The notes under the pieces were generated by a model. It did no database searches, was not told the DNA's origin, and was given only the letters and a program-made list of their open reading frames with translations. This document shows, in pieces, positions 1 through 6,163 of a stretch of 9,607 nt of DNA; the stretch's first letter is position 1; each line of letters starts with the position of its first letter. The stretch comes from Chloroflexota bacterium (lineage in GTDB: Bacteria; Chloroflexota; Anaerolineae; Anaerolineales; UBA11858): contig DAOUWT010000082.1 in NCBI GenBank assembly GCA_030666985.1, forward strand, positions 1 through 9,607. Direction: 5' to 3'. The position numbers were made by a program, and so were the translations under genes.

Positions 1-40
1 AGATTGCCACACCCCAAAAACCGGGGTTCGCAATGACACA
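1..40. repeat. End of a REP-like palindromic repeat
   Basis: The first 40 bases carry AGATTGCCAC, a short inverted repeat (ACCCC at 12-16 pairing with GGGGT) and TTCGCAATGACA. The pair of end motifs, GATTGCCAC and CGCAATGACA, is like one end of a palindromic repeat seen in many bacterial genomes. Only one end lies in the window, so its length cannot be judged. There is no T-run after the stem, so it does not look like a classical terminator. Confidence 0.4.
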
Positions 41-65
41 TTATATGGTAATGATAGGATAAACT

Positions 66-1052
66 ATGACTATTCAAATTACAATTATAGGTTTAGGACA
101 AATTGGAGCCTCGGCCGGGCTGGCGTTGGGCGATTACGCGGACGACGTTTTCCGGGTGGGGCACGACAAAGACCCGCTCGCGGCGCGGAAAGCCAAGCAA
201 GAAGGAGCGGTTGACAAGACGACGCTCACATTGCAGAACGCGGTAAAAGACGCCCATGTCGTTTTGCTGGCGCTTCCTGTTCATGCCATTCGCCCCACTT
301 TGGAACATATCTCCCAGGATTTAAAAGAAGATGCCGTAGTCATTGATACGGCGCCTATCAAGCGCGTGGTCGAGGAGTGGGCCGAGGAACTTTTACCTCC
401 CCAGCGTTATTATATTGGGTTGACTCCTGTGATCAATCCCGCTTATCTCCAGGACTTTGACTTTGGGATAGAGGCCGCACGAAAAGACCTTTTTGAGGGA
501 ACGCTAATGGGCCTTGTTTCTGGGCCAAAGGCAAACGCTCAGGCTGTCAACCTGGCAACCAGCTTAATTCAACTCTTGGGTGCCAAGCCGTTTTTTGTGA
601 GTGTGGCCGAGATGGATGGCTTGATGACGATGACGCACATTATGCCTCGTTTGATGGCGGCTGCTTTGTTATCGGCTACGACGACAGCACCGGGTTGGCG
701 GGATGGGCGAAAACTGGCCGGACGCGCCTACGCGCAGGTCTCTGAACCGCTAGGTTTCGGCGGGTATCCGGAGGCTTTGACCAATATGGTCCTTCATAAT
801 AACGATAACGTGACACGGGTGATTGACGATGCTATCCGCTCTTTGTATGATTTGCGTCAGGCTGCGGCAGACCAAGATGAAGATGCGCTAAACGCATATT
901 TTCAAGAGGCCCAAAAGAGCCGCAACCGGTGGTGGGTAGATCGGGAAGATGGGGATTGGTCTGATACCAAGGCTAGCGAAGATTCTCCCGATTTGGGTAG
1001 AAGATCCACGTTGAAGCGGATACTGGGCTTTGGCGGCACACGACAAGGATAA
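66..1052 (+). CDS. tyrA: Prephenate dehydrogenase-family protein (TyrA-like)
   Basis: This cytosolic enzyme is expected to oxidise and decarboxylate prephenate (or arogenate) with NAD(P)+ in tyrosine synthesis. The N-terminus is a Rossmann fold: GLGQIG at residues 9-14, an acidic HDKD segment near 33-36 after the second strand, LALPVHA at 68-74 and DTAPIK at 94-99, which matches the family's D-x-x-S-x-K region. The C-terminal helical domain contains MTHIMPRLMAAAL at 189-201, matching the family's conserved THLP-type helix. At 328 residues the length is normal. The usual HPMAG loop is replaced by LTPVINP (119-125), so this is a divergent subfamily, and preference for prephenate over arogenate cannot be read from the sequence. 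The start follows a weak AGGAT (56-60) with 5 nt spacing and gives the Rossmann strand directly. No other aromatic-pathway gene is visible nearby. The last ~30 residues (from about 297) are polar and probably disordered. Confidence 0.85.
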   Translation: MTIQITIIGLGQIGASAGLALGDYADDVFRVGHDKDPLAARKAKQEGAVDKTTLTLQNAVKDAHVVLLALPVHAIRPTLEHISQDLKEDAVVIDTAPIKRVVEEWAEELLPPQRYYIGLTPVINPAYLQDFDFGIEAARKDLFEGTLMGLVSGPKANAQAVNLATSLIQLLGAKPFFVSVAEMDGLMTMTHIMPRLMAAALLSATTTAPGWRDGRKLAGRAYAQVSEPLGFGGYPEALTNMVLHNNDNVTRVIDDAIRSLYDLRQAAADQDEDALNAYFQEAQKSRNRWWVDREDGDWSDTKASEDSPDLGRRSTLKRILGFGGTRQG

Positions 1053-1194
1053 AGGATGCAGAGGAGGCAAAAGAGCCAGAGGAAGCAAAAGAACACCCCG
1101 ACCGTTCCGCTGCCATGAGCAGGGAGTATAAGATCAAGAAGTTGACGCATTTGCAGAAGGAAGAGTTAGCGGAAGGGTGGTAGATTGCTGGGCT
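1053..1194 (+). other. Short open frame after tyrA, possible lost C-terminal tail
   Basis: No gene is called here, but one frame (the -1 frame relative to tyrA) is open from 995 to the TAG at 1181-1183. From 1055 it reads as a charged tail rich in E, K and A (DAEEAKEPEEAKEHPDRSAA), ending with HLQKEELAEGW. It has its own ATG at 1115 but no ribosome binding site. A frameshift near the 3' end of tyrA would append this low-complexity tail to the dehydrogenase. It may equally be noncoding. Confidence 0.25.
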
Positions 1195-1258
1195 GGTATA
1201 TTGGGATATTGGTATATTGGGAAACTGGGAGATTGGCAGGTTGGGAGGTTGGGGAAAT
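1195..1258 (+). repeat. Degenerate octamer tandem array (GGGAnATT type)
   Basis: Eight consecutive 8-bp units can be read without gaps: GGTATATT, GGGATATT, GGTATATT, GGGAAACT, GGGAGATT, GGCAGGTT, GGGAGGTT, GGGGAAAT. Every unit begins with GG and six of the eight end in TT. No reading frame or known binding site explains it. It lies in the 600-bp gene-poor gap between tyrA and the kbl-like gene. Confidence 0.8.
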
Positions 1259-1290
1259 GGGATGTGAATTCACGCACCGCGTTTCGCCAA

Positions 1291-1345
1291 GCCAGTGAAT
1301 GAATTGCTGGCTAACAGACGAAGTCGGCTCTAAGCCGACTCAATA
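1291..1345. repeat. Double-hairpin element, partial copy
   Basis: Two hairpins are separated by a short linker. The first has stem GCCAG (1291-1295) and CTGGC (1307-1311) around a GAATGAATT core. The linker is TAACAGACGAA (1312-1322). The second is the perfect stem AGTCGGCT (1322-1329), loop CTA, AGCCGACT (1333-1340). The same order of GAATGAATT hairpin, TAAnAGACnAA linker and second hairpin recurs at 6164-6220 with different but compensated stem bases. The third and fourth hairpins of that copy are missing here. Confidence 0.6.
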
Positions 1346-1396
1346 TATTTCACGTTTTTACTCATCACTCAATGTCGTTAAGTTCAGTAACCAGGC

Positions 1397-1543
1397 ATGT
1401 CATTTCGACGAGGCTGTTTCAGCCAAATGCAGGCTGAATTAGGAGAAATCTTTGTTTCAGTTTGCTGTTCACTTATGAGCGAAAGATTTCTCGCCTTGCC
1501 ATGTCCGAAATACACGCCGTGAGCAAACGGCTCGAAATGACAT
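1397..1543. repeat. 147-bp palindromic MITE-like element
   Basis: Perfect 12-bp terminal inverted repeats, ATGTCATTTCGA (1397-1408) and TCGAAATGACAT (1532-1543), enclose a second perfect inner pair, GAGAAATCTTT (1443-1453) and AAAGATTTCTC (1482-1492). The whole would fold into one long interrupted hairpin. It has no coding capacity. Elements with these TGTCATTTCGA ends and GAGAAATCT inner arms are, from memory, widespread in several bacterial phyla as nonautonomous repeats. No clear target-site duplication is visible. Confidence 0.7.
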
Positions 1544-1617
1544 AATTTCTTAACTCTTCACGTTTCATCGCGAAGCATCCCCGCGCTCTGCGTGCCTTGT
1601 GGGCAAGGGGGACGTCT

Positions 1618-1645
1618 TCACGCATCACGTTTCACTTTTCACGGA
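1618..1645 (+). repeat. Short heptamer array overlapping the kbl ribosome binding site
   Basis: Four 7-bp units follow one another: TCACGCA, TCACGTT, TCACTTT, TCACGGA. The last unit supplies the start of the Shine-Dalgarno GGAGG (1643-1647) used by the gene at 1655. Related TTCACGTTTCATCG sequence lies upstream around 1558-1571, which suggests an older, decayed part of the same array. Confidence 0.6.
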
Positions 1646-1654
1646 GGATAATCA

Positions 1655-2857
1655 ATGAACATTAAAAGAAACCCCACAGCTTATTTACAAGAGGAATACG
1701 AGCGCTTGGCACGGGAGGGCCTGACCTGGGAGCCTAGGGAACTAATGGGCGGGAACAAGCCTATCTCTATCTTCGATGGTCGAGAGGTTCTGGTGCTTTG
1801 CTCCAATAACTACCTCAACCTTTCCACGCATCCCAAGGTGGTCGAGGCCATGATCGAGGCCACCAAGAAGTACGGGGCCGGGGCCGGCAGTGACCGCTCC
1901 ATTGCCGGGGATACGACTCTGCATAGGGAGTTAGATCGCCGTTTGGCAGAATTCAAAGATGCGCCCGCATCCCTGACTTTCCAGACCGGATTTATGACCA
2001 ATCAGGGCGTGCTGGCTCAACTGGCCGGGAAAGGCGACCTCTACGTCTCCGACGAGTTGAACCACGGCTCCATCATTGACGGGGTACGCCTCACTAAGGC
2101 AGACCGGGCTATTTTCAAGCACAAAGACGTGGATGACTTGGCCCGTGTCATGAAGGAGGCCGCCACGCATCAACCGGCCTATAACCATATTTGGATCGTC
2201 ACGGACGGCGTATTCAGCATGGACGGCGACTTGGCACCCCTGCCCGAAATCGCAGACATTGCCGCCAAGTACGGAGCCGGCGTTTACGTGGACGACGCCC
2301 ACGGGGAAGGCGTCCTCGGCGAAGGGGGGCGGGGAATCGTCAACCACTTCGGCCTCACCCGCGACCAGATCCACGCCGAAATGGGCACATTCTCCAAGGC
2401 CTTTGGGATTGTCGGCGGTCACATCAGCGGCAGCGAAGGGCTGATCAAGTTTGCCATGAACAAATCCCGCACCTGGCTGCTCAGCGGAGCCGTTCCCCCC
2501 GGCGTGGCCGCCGCCACCATCGCCGCCATCGACGTGATGGAGTCCGATCCTGGGCGCGTGGAGCGCGTGTGGGAGAACCGCGAGTACTTCCTCGACAAGA
2601 TGAAAGTTCTCGGCTTCGACACCGGTCACAGCGAAACCCCCATTGTGCCCCTCATGTGCGGGGATAGCAAAACCGCCAAGGAACTGGCCGATTTCGTCTG
2701 GGGAGAAGGTATCTACGTCCTGCCCATCGTTTTCCCCATGGTGGGGCGAAACCTGGCGCGCATCAGAGTCCAGCTTTGCACAGAACATACCAAATCTCAA
2801 TTAGATGCGGCTATGGAGGCTTTCAAGAAAGGCGGAAAGAAAGTGGGGTTGATTTAA
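1655..2857 (+). CDS. kbl: Alpha-oxoamine synthase, probably 2-amino-3-ketobutyrate CoA ligase
   Basis: A PLP-dependent fold-type I enzyme that should join glycine and acetyl-CoA to 2-amino-3-ketobutyrate, or run the reverse CoA-dependent cleavage in threonine breakdown. The length of 400 residues fits the family. Visible hallmarks are SNNYLNLSTHP (50-60), the ring-stacking His of LNH at 137, TDGVFSMDG (183-191), VDDAHG with D213 and H216 that bind the cofactor, and GTFSKAFG with the Schiff-base Lys at 248. The start has a strong GGAGG 7 nt upstream. BioF (8-amino-7-oxononanoate synthase) and other alpha-oxoamine synthases share every one of these motifs. Kbl is preferred by overall resemblance and the absence of bio genes, but no threonine dehydrogenase (tdh) is adjacent either. 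The gene is clearly more GC-rich than the cassette that follows. Confidence 0.8.
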   Translation: MNIKRNPTAYLQEEYERLAREGLTWEPRELMGGNKPISIFDGREVLVLCSNNYLNLSTHPKVVEAMIEATKKYGAGAGSDRSIAGDTTLHRELDRRLAEFKDAPASLTFQTGFMTNQGVLAQLAGKGDLYVSDELNHGSIIDGVRLTKADRAIFKHKDVDDLARVMKEAATHQPAYNHIWIVTDGVFSMDGDLAPLPEIADIAAKYGAGVYVDDAHGEGVLGEGGRGIVNHFGLTRDQIHAEMGTFSKAFGIVGGHISGSEGLIKFAMNKSRTWLLSGAVPPGVAAATIAAIDVMESDPGRVERVWENREYFLDKMKVLGFDTGHSETPIVPLMCGDSKTAKELADFVWGEGIYVLPIVFPMVGRNLARIRVQLCTEHTKSQLDAAMEAFKKGGKKVGLI

Positions 2858-2911
2858 AATCTGGTGACTAAACCGTTTCAATTAAGTTGATAAACTAAAA
2901 GGAGTATTTAT

Positions 2912-3805
2912 ATGACAAAAGATATCGATCAAGAAGACAGGAATAAATTTCTCGATATTGGTTACGAGAGGACATGTGACTGCAAGTCTTCTCATATCAA
3001 TTGTCTTACAGCCAAAGAATGGCTGAAGTGTCAGATAGGTGTTTGGGAGTTTTACTATGAGGGTAGGGATATCAGGGACAAGGAAAAACATCCAGCAGTA
3101 TTTCCAATTAGTCTAGCTAGTAAAGTCATCTCGCTTTTTTCTCATAAAGGGGAATTGGTAATTGATCCATTTGTTGGTAGCGGTACAACTCTGGTTGCTG
3201 CACGTGATTTAGATCGCAATGCTATTGGCTTTGATTTGAATGAAAGTTATGCTGAACTTTGTGATAATCGGTTACGTCAACTTCGGTTGGGTAATACTAG
3301 CAAACAATTGCCAATTACAGATGATGCTCGTAATATTTCATCTTATCTAGGAGAAGAAACTGTTTCTCTGATTGTTACTTCTCCCCCCTATGCCAACCTG
3401 CTTAATCGCAAGCGAAAAAACAAAAGTAGAAGAGGTGGTGAAAGAAAGAATAAACAATATATGGAAGTTGAACAATACAGCCAAGATACTCGTGATCTCG
3501 GAACTTTAGATCCAGAGGATTTTGGCGAGGCAATGGAGGAGATTTTTGCTGGAATGTTGTTGTTATTAAAGCCAAAGGGCCATTGTGTTATAAACGTACC
3601 AGATTTTTGGTGGAATAACACGCGCATCACATTACATATGATTGTCATAGAAGCACTACGTAGGGCAGGTTATGAACTGCGTAACACAGTAATATGGGAC
3701 CGAAGAAATATTGTAAATCGAGTTGGAATATTTGGATGGCCATCAAATTACATCACAATGGGCACTACTTTTGAGTATCTGCTAGATTTTTGGCGCCCAG
3801 AATGA
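2912..3805 (+). CDS. Type II DNA methyltransferase, TSPPY class (likely N4-cytosine)
   Basis: An S-adenosylmethionine-dependent amino-methyltransferase that should protect host DNA from the endonuclease encoded next. The AdoMet-binding motif DPFVGSGTT is at 85-93, preceded by a motif-X-like HPAVFPISLASKVI (60-73) and followed by GFDLN (106-110). The catalytic motif TSPPY is at 156-160, then a Lys/Arg-rich stretch (165-181) and LKPKGHCVINVPDFW (219-233). Near the end, GIFGWPSNYI (272-281) is part of the probable target-recognition region. TSPPY favours N4-cytosine over N6-adenine, but motif alone does not settle it. The motif order is X, I, IV, with only about 60 residues between I and IV. Start: AAGGAG 8 nt upstream. 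The base composition is AT-rich (20 G/C of 60 in 3301-3360, against 34 of 60 in 8221-8280 in ileS), which points to acquisition by transfer. Only 14 nt separate it from the endonuclease gene. Confidence 0.88.
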   Translation: MTKDIDQEDRNKFLDIGYERTCDCKSSHINCLTAKEWLKCQIGVWEFYYEGRDIRDKEKHPAVFPISLASKVISLFSHKGELVIDPFVGSGTTLVAARDLDRNAIGFDLNESYAELCDNRLRQLRLGNTSKQLPITDDARNISSYLGEETVSLIVTSPPYANLLNRKRKNKSRRGGERKNKQYMEVEQYSQDTRDLGTLDPEDFGEAMEEIFAGMLLLLKPKGHCVINVPDFWWNNTRITLHMIVIEALRRAGYELRNTVIWDRRNIVNRVGIFGWPSNYITMGTTFEYLLDFWRPE

Positions 3806-3819
3806 GGAGGAAATAACTC

Positions 3820-4941
3820 ATGCAACAATCAATGTTTACTAATGAACTAGCAATTCGAGAACAAAAAGTCAGATATGAAATCGAACAACTAGAAACTCAA
3901 GAAAGCCCTTATGAGAATGTGTATTGGTTCGCACGGGCGTTGGTTGGGAGTGAATATGGTAGCGAAGGCAGTAAAACCAAGAATATGCTCAACCTGGGCC
4001 AAACAATTAATACCCTCCTAGCAATTTCTCAACCAAAATTAAACACTTCCAAGAATGTTATCTGGAGCTTTCTTCGCAGTCTTCACAGTCCCGACACTCA
4101 AGTTGCTAGCAAAGTGGAAAAGCTGATCGATTTTCTAGATCCGTTAATTGATTCTGTGCAGGATATAAGAGTTCTGAAATTCACCATTGATCATATACTT
4201 ATTCCTACAAACGAATTGTTGAGTCGGGTACCTGCCAGCGATAAGCAAGTAGTTGAAACATTAGTTAGAAATTATTTAAAAGAGGAAGGCGAATCAGGGT
4301 TAAAAGATGTAATTCTCATGTGGGACCAAGAAGGGCGTCGTTGGTGTATGCAAGTCGAAAGGATGATAATCGTTGCTGGCTTTCGATTGCTCAGGGATAC
4401 ACTTGACGATCTGCTTCAGGGGAAGAAAATCTCTCGTCTTGATGCTGACAATGTCCTCACGGCTTTTGTACAAGAATTTGAAAGAAGGCTTGTAAGAGGG
4501 GTGCGTCCTGGAAGAGCAGGCCGAAGTTTAGAAGATGTCACCGGAGTTATTCTTGATCATTTTGGAATCAAGGGATACATTGATGCTCCTGAGCATATCA
4601 AGACCGTTTTTGAAGTAGACAAAATGATTCCACTACCCGATGGATGGCGAATAGGAGTGTCTTGTAAGCGTACTTTACGAGAAAGATGGAAACAAGCAGC
4701 CAGTTTAGATACACAACGCATGAAAGACGAAAAACTTAAAAGTACATGGCATGTTATCACTTATACGTCAGACTTGACGGCACCTAAGGTACAAGCCATT
4801 GGAGAAAGTGGGGGAGTTGTTTATGTTCCAGATGAAGATCGTTTCTTCATAAACCATTCCAATGACCCTGCTATTTCTGATTTCATCCGACCTATGACTT
4901 CTTTTATCTCTAATCTTAAACAGATGCTCCAATCCTCATAA
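3820..4941 (+). CDS. Type II restriction endonuclease, EcoRII-catalytic-domain-like
   Basis: Probably cleaves unmodified DNA at the site protected by the upstream methyltransferase. The C-terminal part has a PD-(D/E)XK nuclease core: RAGRSLED (232-239) resembles the RxGRSLE helix of EcoRII-type enzymes, followed by EVDKMIP (265-271) and VSCKRTLRERWKQ (280-292), which parallels the EcoRII-family K-x-x-x-K-D/E-RW-R/KQ segment. Candidate catalytic residues are E237 or D267 with the Lys of SCK at 283. The first ~220 residues are mostly helical, carry no motif that I recognise and may be the target-recognition or effector domain. The start is set by GAGGAGG just 3' of the methyltransferase stop, with 14 nt between the genes, so the two are probably co-transcribed. 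Composition is AT-rich like its partner. The cut site cannot be predicted; EcoRII itself recognises CCWGG and pairs with a C5-cytosine enzyme, unlike this pair. Confidence 0.75.
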   Translation: MQQSMFTNELAIREQKVRYEIEQLETQESPYENVYWFARALVGSEYGSEGSKTKNMLNLGQTINTLLAISQPKLNTSKNVIWSFLRSLHSPDTQVASKVEKLIDFLDPLIDSVQDIRVLKFTIDHILIPTNELLSRVPASDKQVVETLVRNYLKEEGESGLKDVILMWDQEGRRWCMQVERMIIVAGFRLLRDTLDDLLQGKKISRLDADNVLTAFVQEFERRLVRGVRPGRAGRSLEDVTGVILDHFGIKGYIDAPEHIKTVFEVDKMIPLPDGWRIGVSCKRTLRERWKQAASLDTQRMKDEKLKSTWHVITYTSDLTAPKVQAIGESGGVVYVPDEDRFFINHSNDPAISDFIRPMTSFISNLKQMLQSS

Positions 4942-4956
4942 TTAATGGTGGTTATC

Positions 4957-5301
4957 ATGAATAAACATTTAGAAGCCTACATTGCCGGAGCACAATCTCC
5001 CAAGACAAGTGGTTTTGAACATTTACAAACTTTAATGCTGCGCGATAAATTATTTGAGGCCACCACTATATTAAGCAGCGCAGAAAAAGCACAACTTCGC
5101 GGTGCTGATCGCCAATTGCTGGAGCAAGCCGTTATCTTTTTAGAAGAGATGGAACGGATCACGAGTCTGGAATATGAACGCCAACAAAGAACTGTTTCCC
5201 CCCTGCGGTGGTGGTGGTATCTGGATGTCATCGTCAATTTATCGCTAGCCGTAGATACAAGTATCAAACGCTCAAAACCGGCAGAAATGGCCCTTGCATA
5301 G
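4957..5301 (+). CDS. Hypothetical protein, about 114 residues
   Basis: I do not recognise a named family. The protein (numbered from the start at 4957) begins with MNKHLEAYIAGAQ and is mostly helical and charged: MLRDKLFEATTIL (26-38), SAEKAQLRGADRQLLEQAVIFLEEMERI (40-67), then a Trp-rich WWWYLDVIVNLS near 84-95. There is no signal peptide or clear membrane helix. An alternative in-frame ATG at 4945 lies 3 nt after the endonuclease stop; 4957 is preferred because the upstream codons (MVVI) add nothing and 4957 begins a more typical N-terminus. No strong ribosome binding site precedes either start, so translation may depend on coupling to the endonuclease gene. It could be an accessory of the restriction cassette or an unrelated resident gene. 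Confidence 0.6.
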   Translation: MNKHLEAYIAGAQSPKTSGFEHLQTLMLRDKLFEATTILSSAEKAQLRGADRQLLEQAVIFLEEMERITSLEYERQQRTVSPLRWWWYLDVIVNLSLAVDTSIKRSKPAEMALA

Positions 5302-5359
5302 GGCTTAACTCTATGCGGAGCACACACGGCCTCAATTAAATGTAAGGGAATCTTTGAAA

Positions 5360-5647
5360 ATGGTTGCTGTAGAGACTCAAATACCAGAAGATATATTCTT
5401 GACCCTACAGGCGCGTGGGTTGTTCAAGGAAGTGTTGGCTGAACAGTCGTGTAAGTTGCTCTCGTTGCGTCTTTATCAGGATAGGGCACTATCTTTGGGA
5501 AAAGCAGCCCGATTGGCTGGAATGTCTCATTGGGAATTTGTCGAGTTTTTGTCGAATAACAATGTGCCGGTTATTGATCATAGCGCAGAAGAGCTAGCCG
5601 CCGAATTCAGAGCAGTTGAGAAATTGGCAGGAGACCTGAACGCGTGA
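5360..5647 (+). CDS. UPF0175-family protein, antitoxin-like
   Basis: A small protein of 95 residues with the UPF0175 pattern: a polar N-terminus (VAVETQIPEDIFLTL), a central helix pair around LLSLRLYQDRALSLGKAARLAGMSHWEFVEFL and the C-terminal block NNVPVIDHSAEELAAEF. The LSLGKAARLAGMSHWEF part reads as a helix-turn-helix-like DNA-binding segment. UPF0175 genes commonly precede PIN-domain (DUF3368) toxin genes as the antitoxin partner, and the next frame here starts exactly so. Start: AAGGGA (5344-5349) lies 10 nt before ATG 5360; an in-frame TTG at 5354 would add two residues but has only 4 nt spacing. The partner toxin is truncated, so this antitoxin is probably orphaned. Confidence 0.8.
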   Translation: MVAVETQIPEDIFLTLQARGLFKEVLAEQSCKLLSLRLYQDRALSLGKAARLAGMSHWEFVEFLSNNNVPVIDHSAEELAAEFRAVEKLAGDLNA

Positions 5648-5721
5648 TCGTCGTTTCAGATGCAACACCTCTAATTGCTTTCCAGTTTCTCAATCTCCCC
5701 CCTCACCAAAAACCCCGTTGA
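5644..5721 (+). pseudogene. Truncated PIN-domain (DUF3368-like) toxin
   Basis: GTG at 5644 overlaps the UPF0175 stop codon (GTGA), the usual translational coupling of such pairs. It reads VIVVSDATPLIAFQFLNLP, the typical first strand and helix of a PIN-domain nuclease with the first catalytic Asp (residue 6). After about 19 residues the resemblance ends and the frame stops at 5719-5721 after six unrelated codons. A complete DUF3368 protein is roughly 150 residues or more, so nearly all the nuclease, including the other acidic residues, is gone. The break lies near 5700, just before the ileS promoter. The peptide cannot be an active nuclease. Confidence 0.75.
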
Positions 5722-5746
5722 CCACCATCGCACTTTATGAGATAAT
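5718..5746 (+). promoter_or_regulatory. Sigma70-type promoter of the ileS T-box leader
   Basis: TTGACC at 5718-5723 and GATAAT at 5741-5746 are separated by exactly 17 bp. This would start transcription about 5752-5756, just upstream of the first base of T-box stem I. The -35 box overlaps the stop codon of the truncated toxin frame, so the toxin deletion ends right at this promoter. Confidence 0.75.
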
Positions 5747-5957
5747 CCTGCCTACAATCTAAAAAACAAAAGCGATGATGGAACCGAGTAAGCTCACACA
5801 CCTCTGCCAGCGAGCCTGGATTTGGTGAAAGCCAGGCCAGAAAGAATGAGCCGAAAATCCTTCCGGAGTTGTGACCTGAACGCGGGCGTGCAAATTGCCT
5901 GTGGCAAGTAGGGAAATCGGAGTTGCTAACCGTTACCAATAGCACGGGTATAAGACA

Positions 5958-6055
5958 GGAACTAGGAACTAGGAACTAGGTATCAGGTACTAGTGACTAG
6001 GGCAGGCATTACTTCCTAATCACGAGTCCCTAGTCACTAATCACTAGTCCTTAAC
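5958..6055. repeat. Heptamer tandem array within the T-box leader
   Basis: Fourteen 7-bp steps can be read from 5958, starting with three perfect GGAACTA units, then GGTATCA, GGTACTA, GTGACTA and, after some decayed units, CCCTAGT, CACTAAT and CACTAGT. The two halves are partly complementary: TAGTGACTAGGG (5991-6002) pairs perfectly with CCCTAGTCACTA (6028-6039), so the RNA would fold into its own hairpin. The unit belongs to the same family as the array in ileS at 7084-7174. Confidence 0.85.
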
Positions 6056-6126
6056 CCCCCTGACCGTACTCGACCAAGCGCTCGCCTTTCATGGCGGGAA
6101 TCCGGGTGGTACCGCGTGAGTTTATG

Positions 6127-6158
6127 ACTCTCGTCCCAGAGTGGACGGGAGTTTTTTT
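6127..6158 (+). terminator. Intrinsic terminator of the T-box leader
   Basis: Stem ACTCTCGTCC (6127-6136) and GGACGGGAGT (6143-6152), with one G-T pair, encloses the loop CAGAGT and is followed by a run of seven Ts (6152-6158). It lies directly after the T-box sequence, where it competes with the antiterminator, so it should be conditional on tRNA-Ile charging. Confidence 0.92.
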
Positions 6159-6163
6159 ATTGG

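Larger units (their letters stand above)
5771..6158 (+). promoter_or_regulatory. T-box leader (isoleucine, specifier ATC) controlling ileS
   Basis: A tRNA-sensing riboswitch. Stem I begins near 5771. AGTA (5787-5790) and CGAAA (5852-5856) form the specifier-loop pattern, closed by GCTCA (5792-5796) pairing with TGAGC (5847-5851). The distal part is the hairpin GCCTGG (5814-5819) and CCAGGC (5832-5837) with the family's AG bulge and GGTGAAAG loop. The specifier codon is ATC (5857-5859), an isoleucine codon. The T-box GGGTGGTACCGCG is at 6104-6116. Its bulge TGGT (6107-6110) would pair with ACCA of a tRNA whose discriminator base is A, as in tRNA-Ile. A terminator follows. Uncharged tRNA-Ile should favour the antiterminator and allow ileS transcription. 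The oddity is a ~98-bp heptamer array inserted between stem I and the antiterminator; the stem II and III region (5871-5957) is poorly defined by eye. Confidence 0.93.

Noticed and set aside
2191..2667. Arg-rich 158-codon frame on the + strand
   Set aside because: It overlaps the kbl-like gene in another frame, and its Arg-rich composition is typical of an out-of-frame reading of GC-rich coding sequence.
1931..2800. Long open frame of 289 codons on the - strand
   Set aside because: It is wholly antisense to the kbl-like gene, which has clear catalytic motifs; the frame is open because of the GC-rich codon pattern and its protein shows no family features.
2849..2900. Possible promoter and C-box in front of the methyltransferase gene
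   Set aside because: TTGATT at 2849 has no acceptable -10 box at the right spacing, and no clear pair of controller-protein boxes could be read. Transcription may come from upstream.
5302..5359. Promoter or repeat between the hypothetical gene and the UPF0175 gene
   Set aside because: No convincing -35/-10 pair or inverted repeat could be seen in this short gap.
5703..5945. 80-codon frame on the - strand
   Set aside because: It lies antisense to the ileS promoter and T-box stem I and has no recognisable protein pattern or ribosome binding site.
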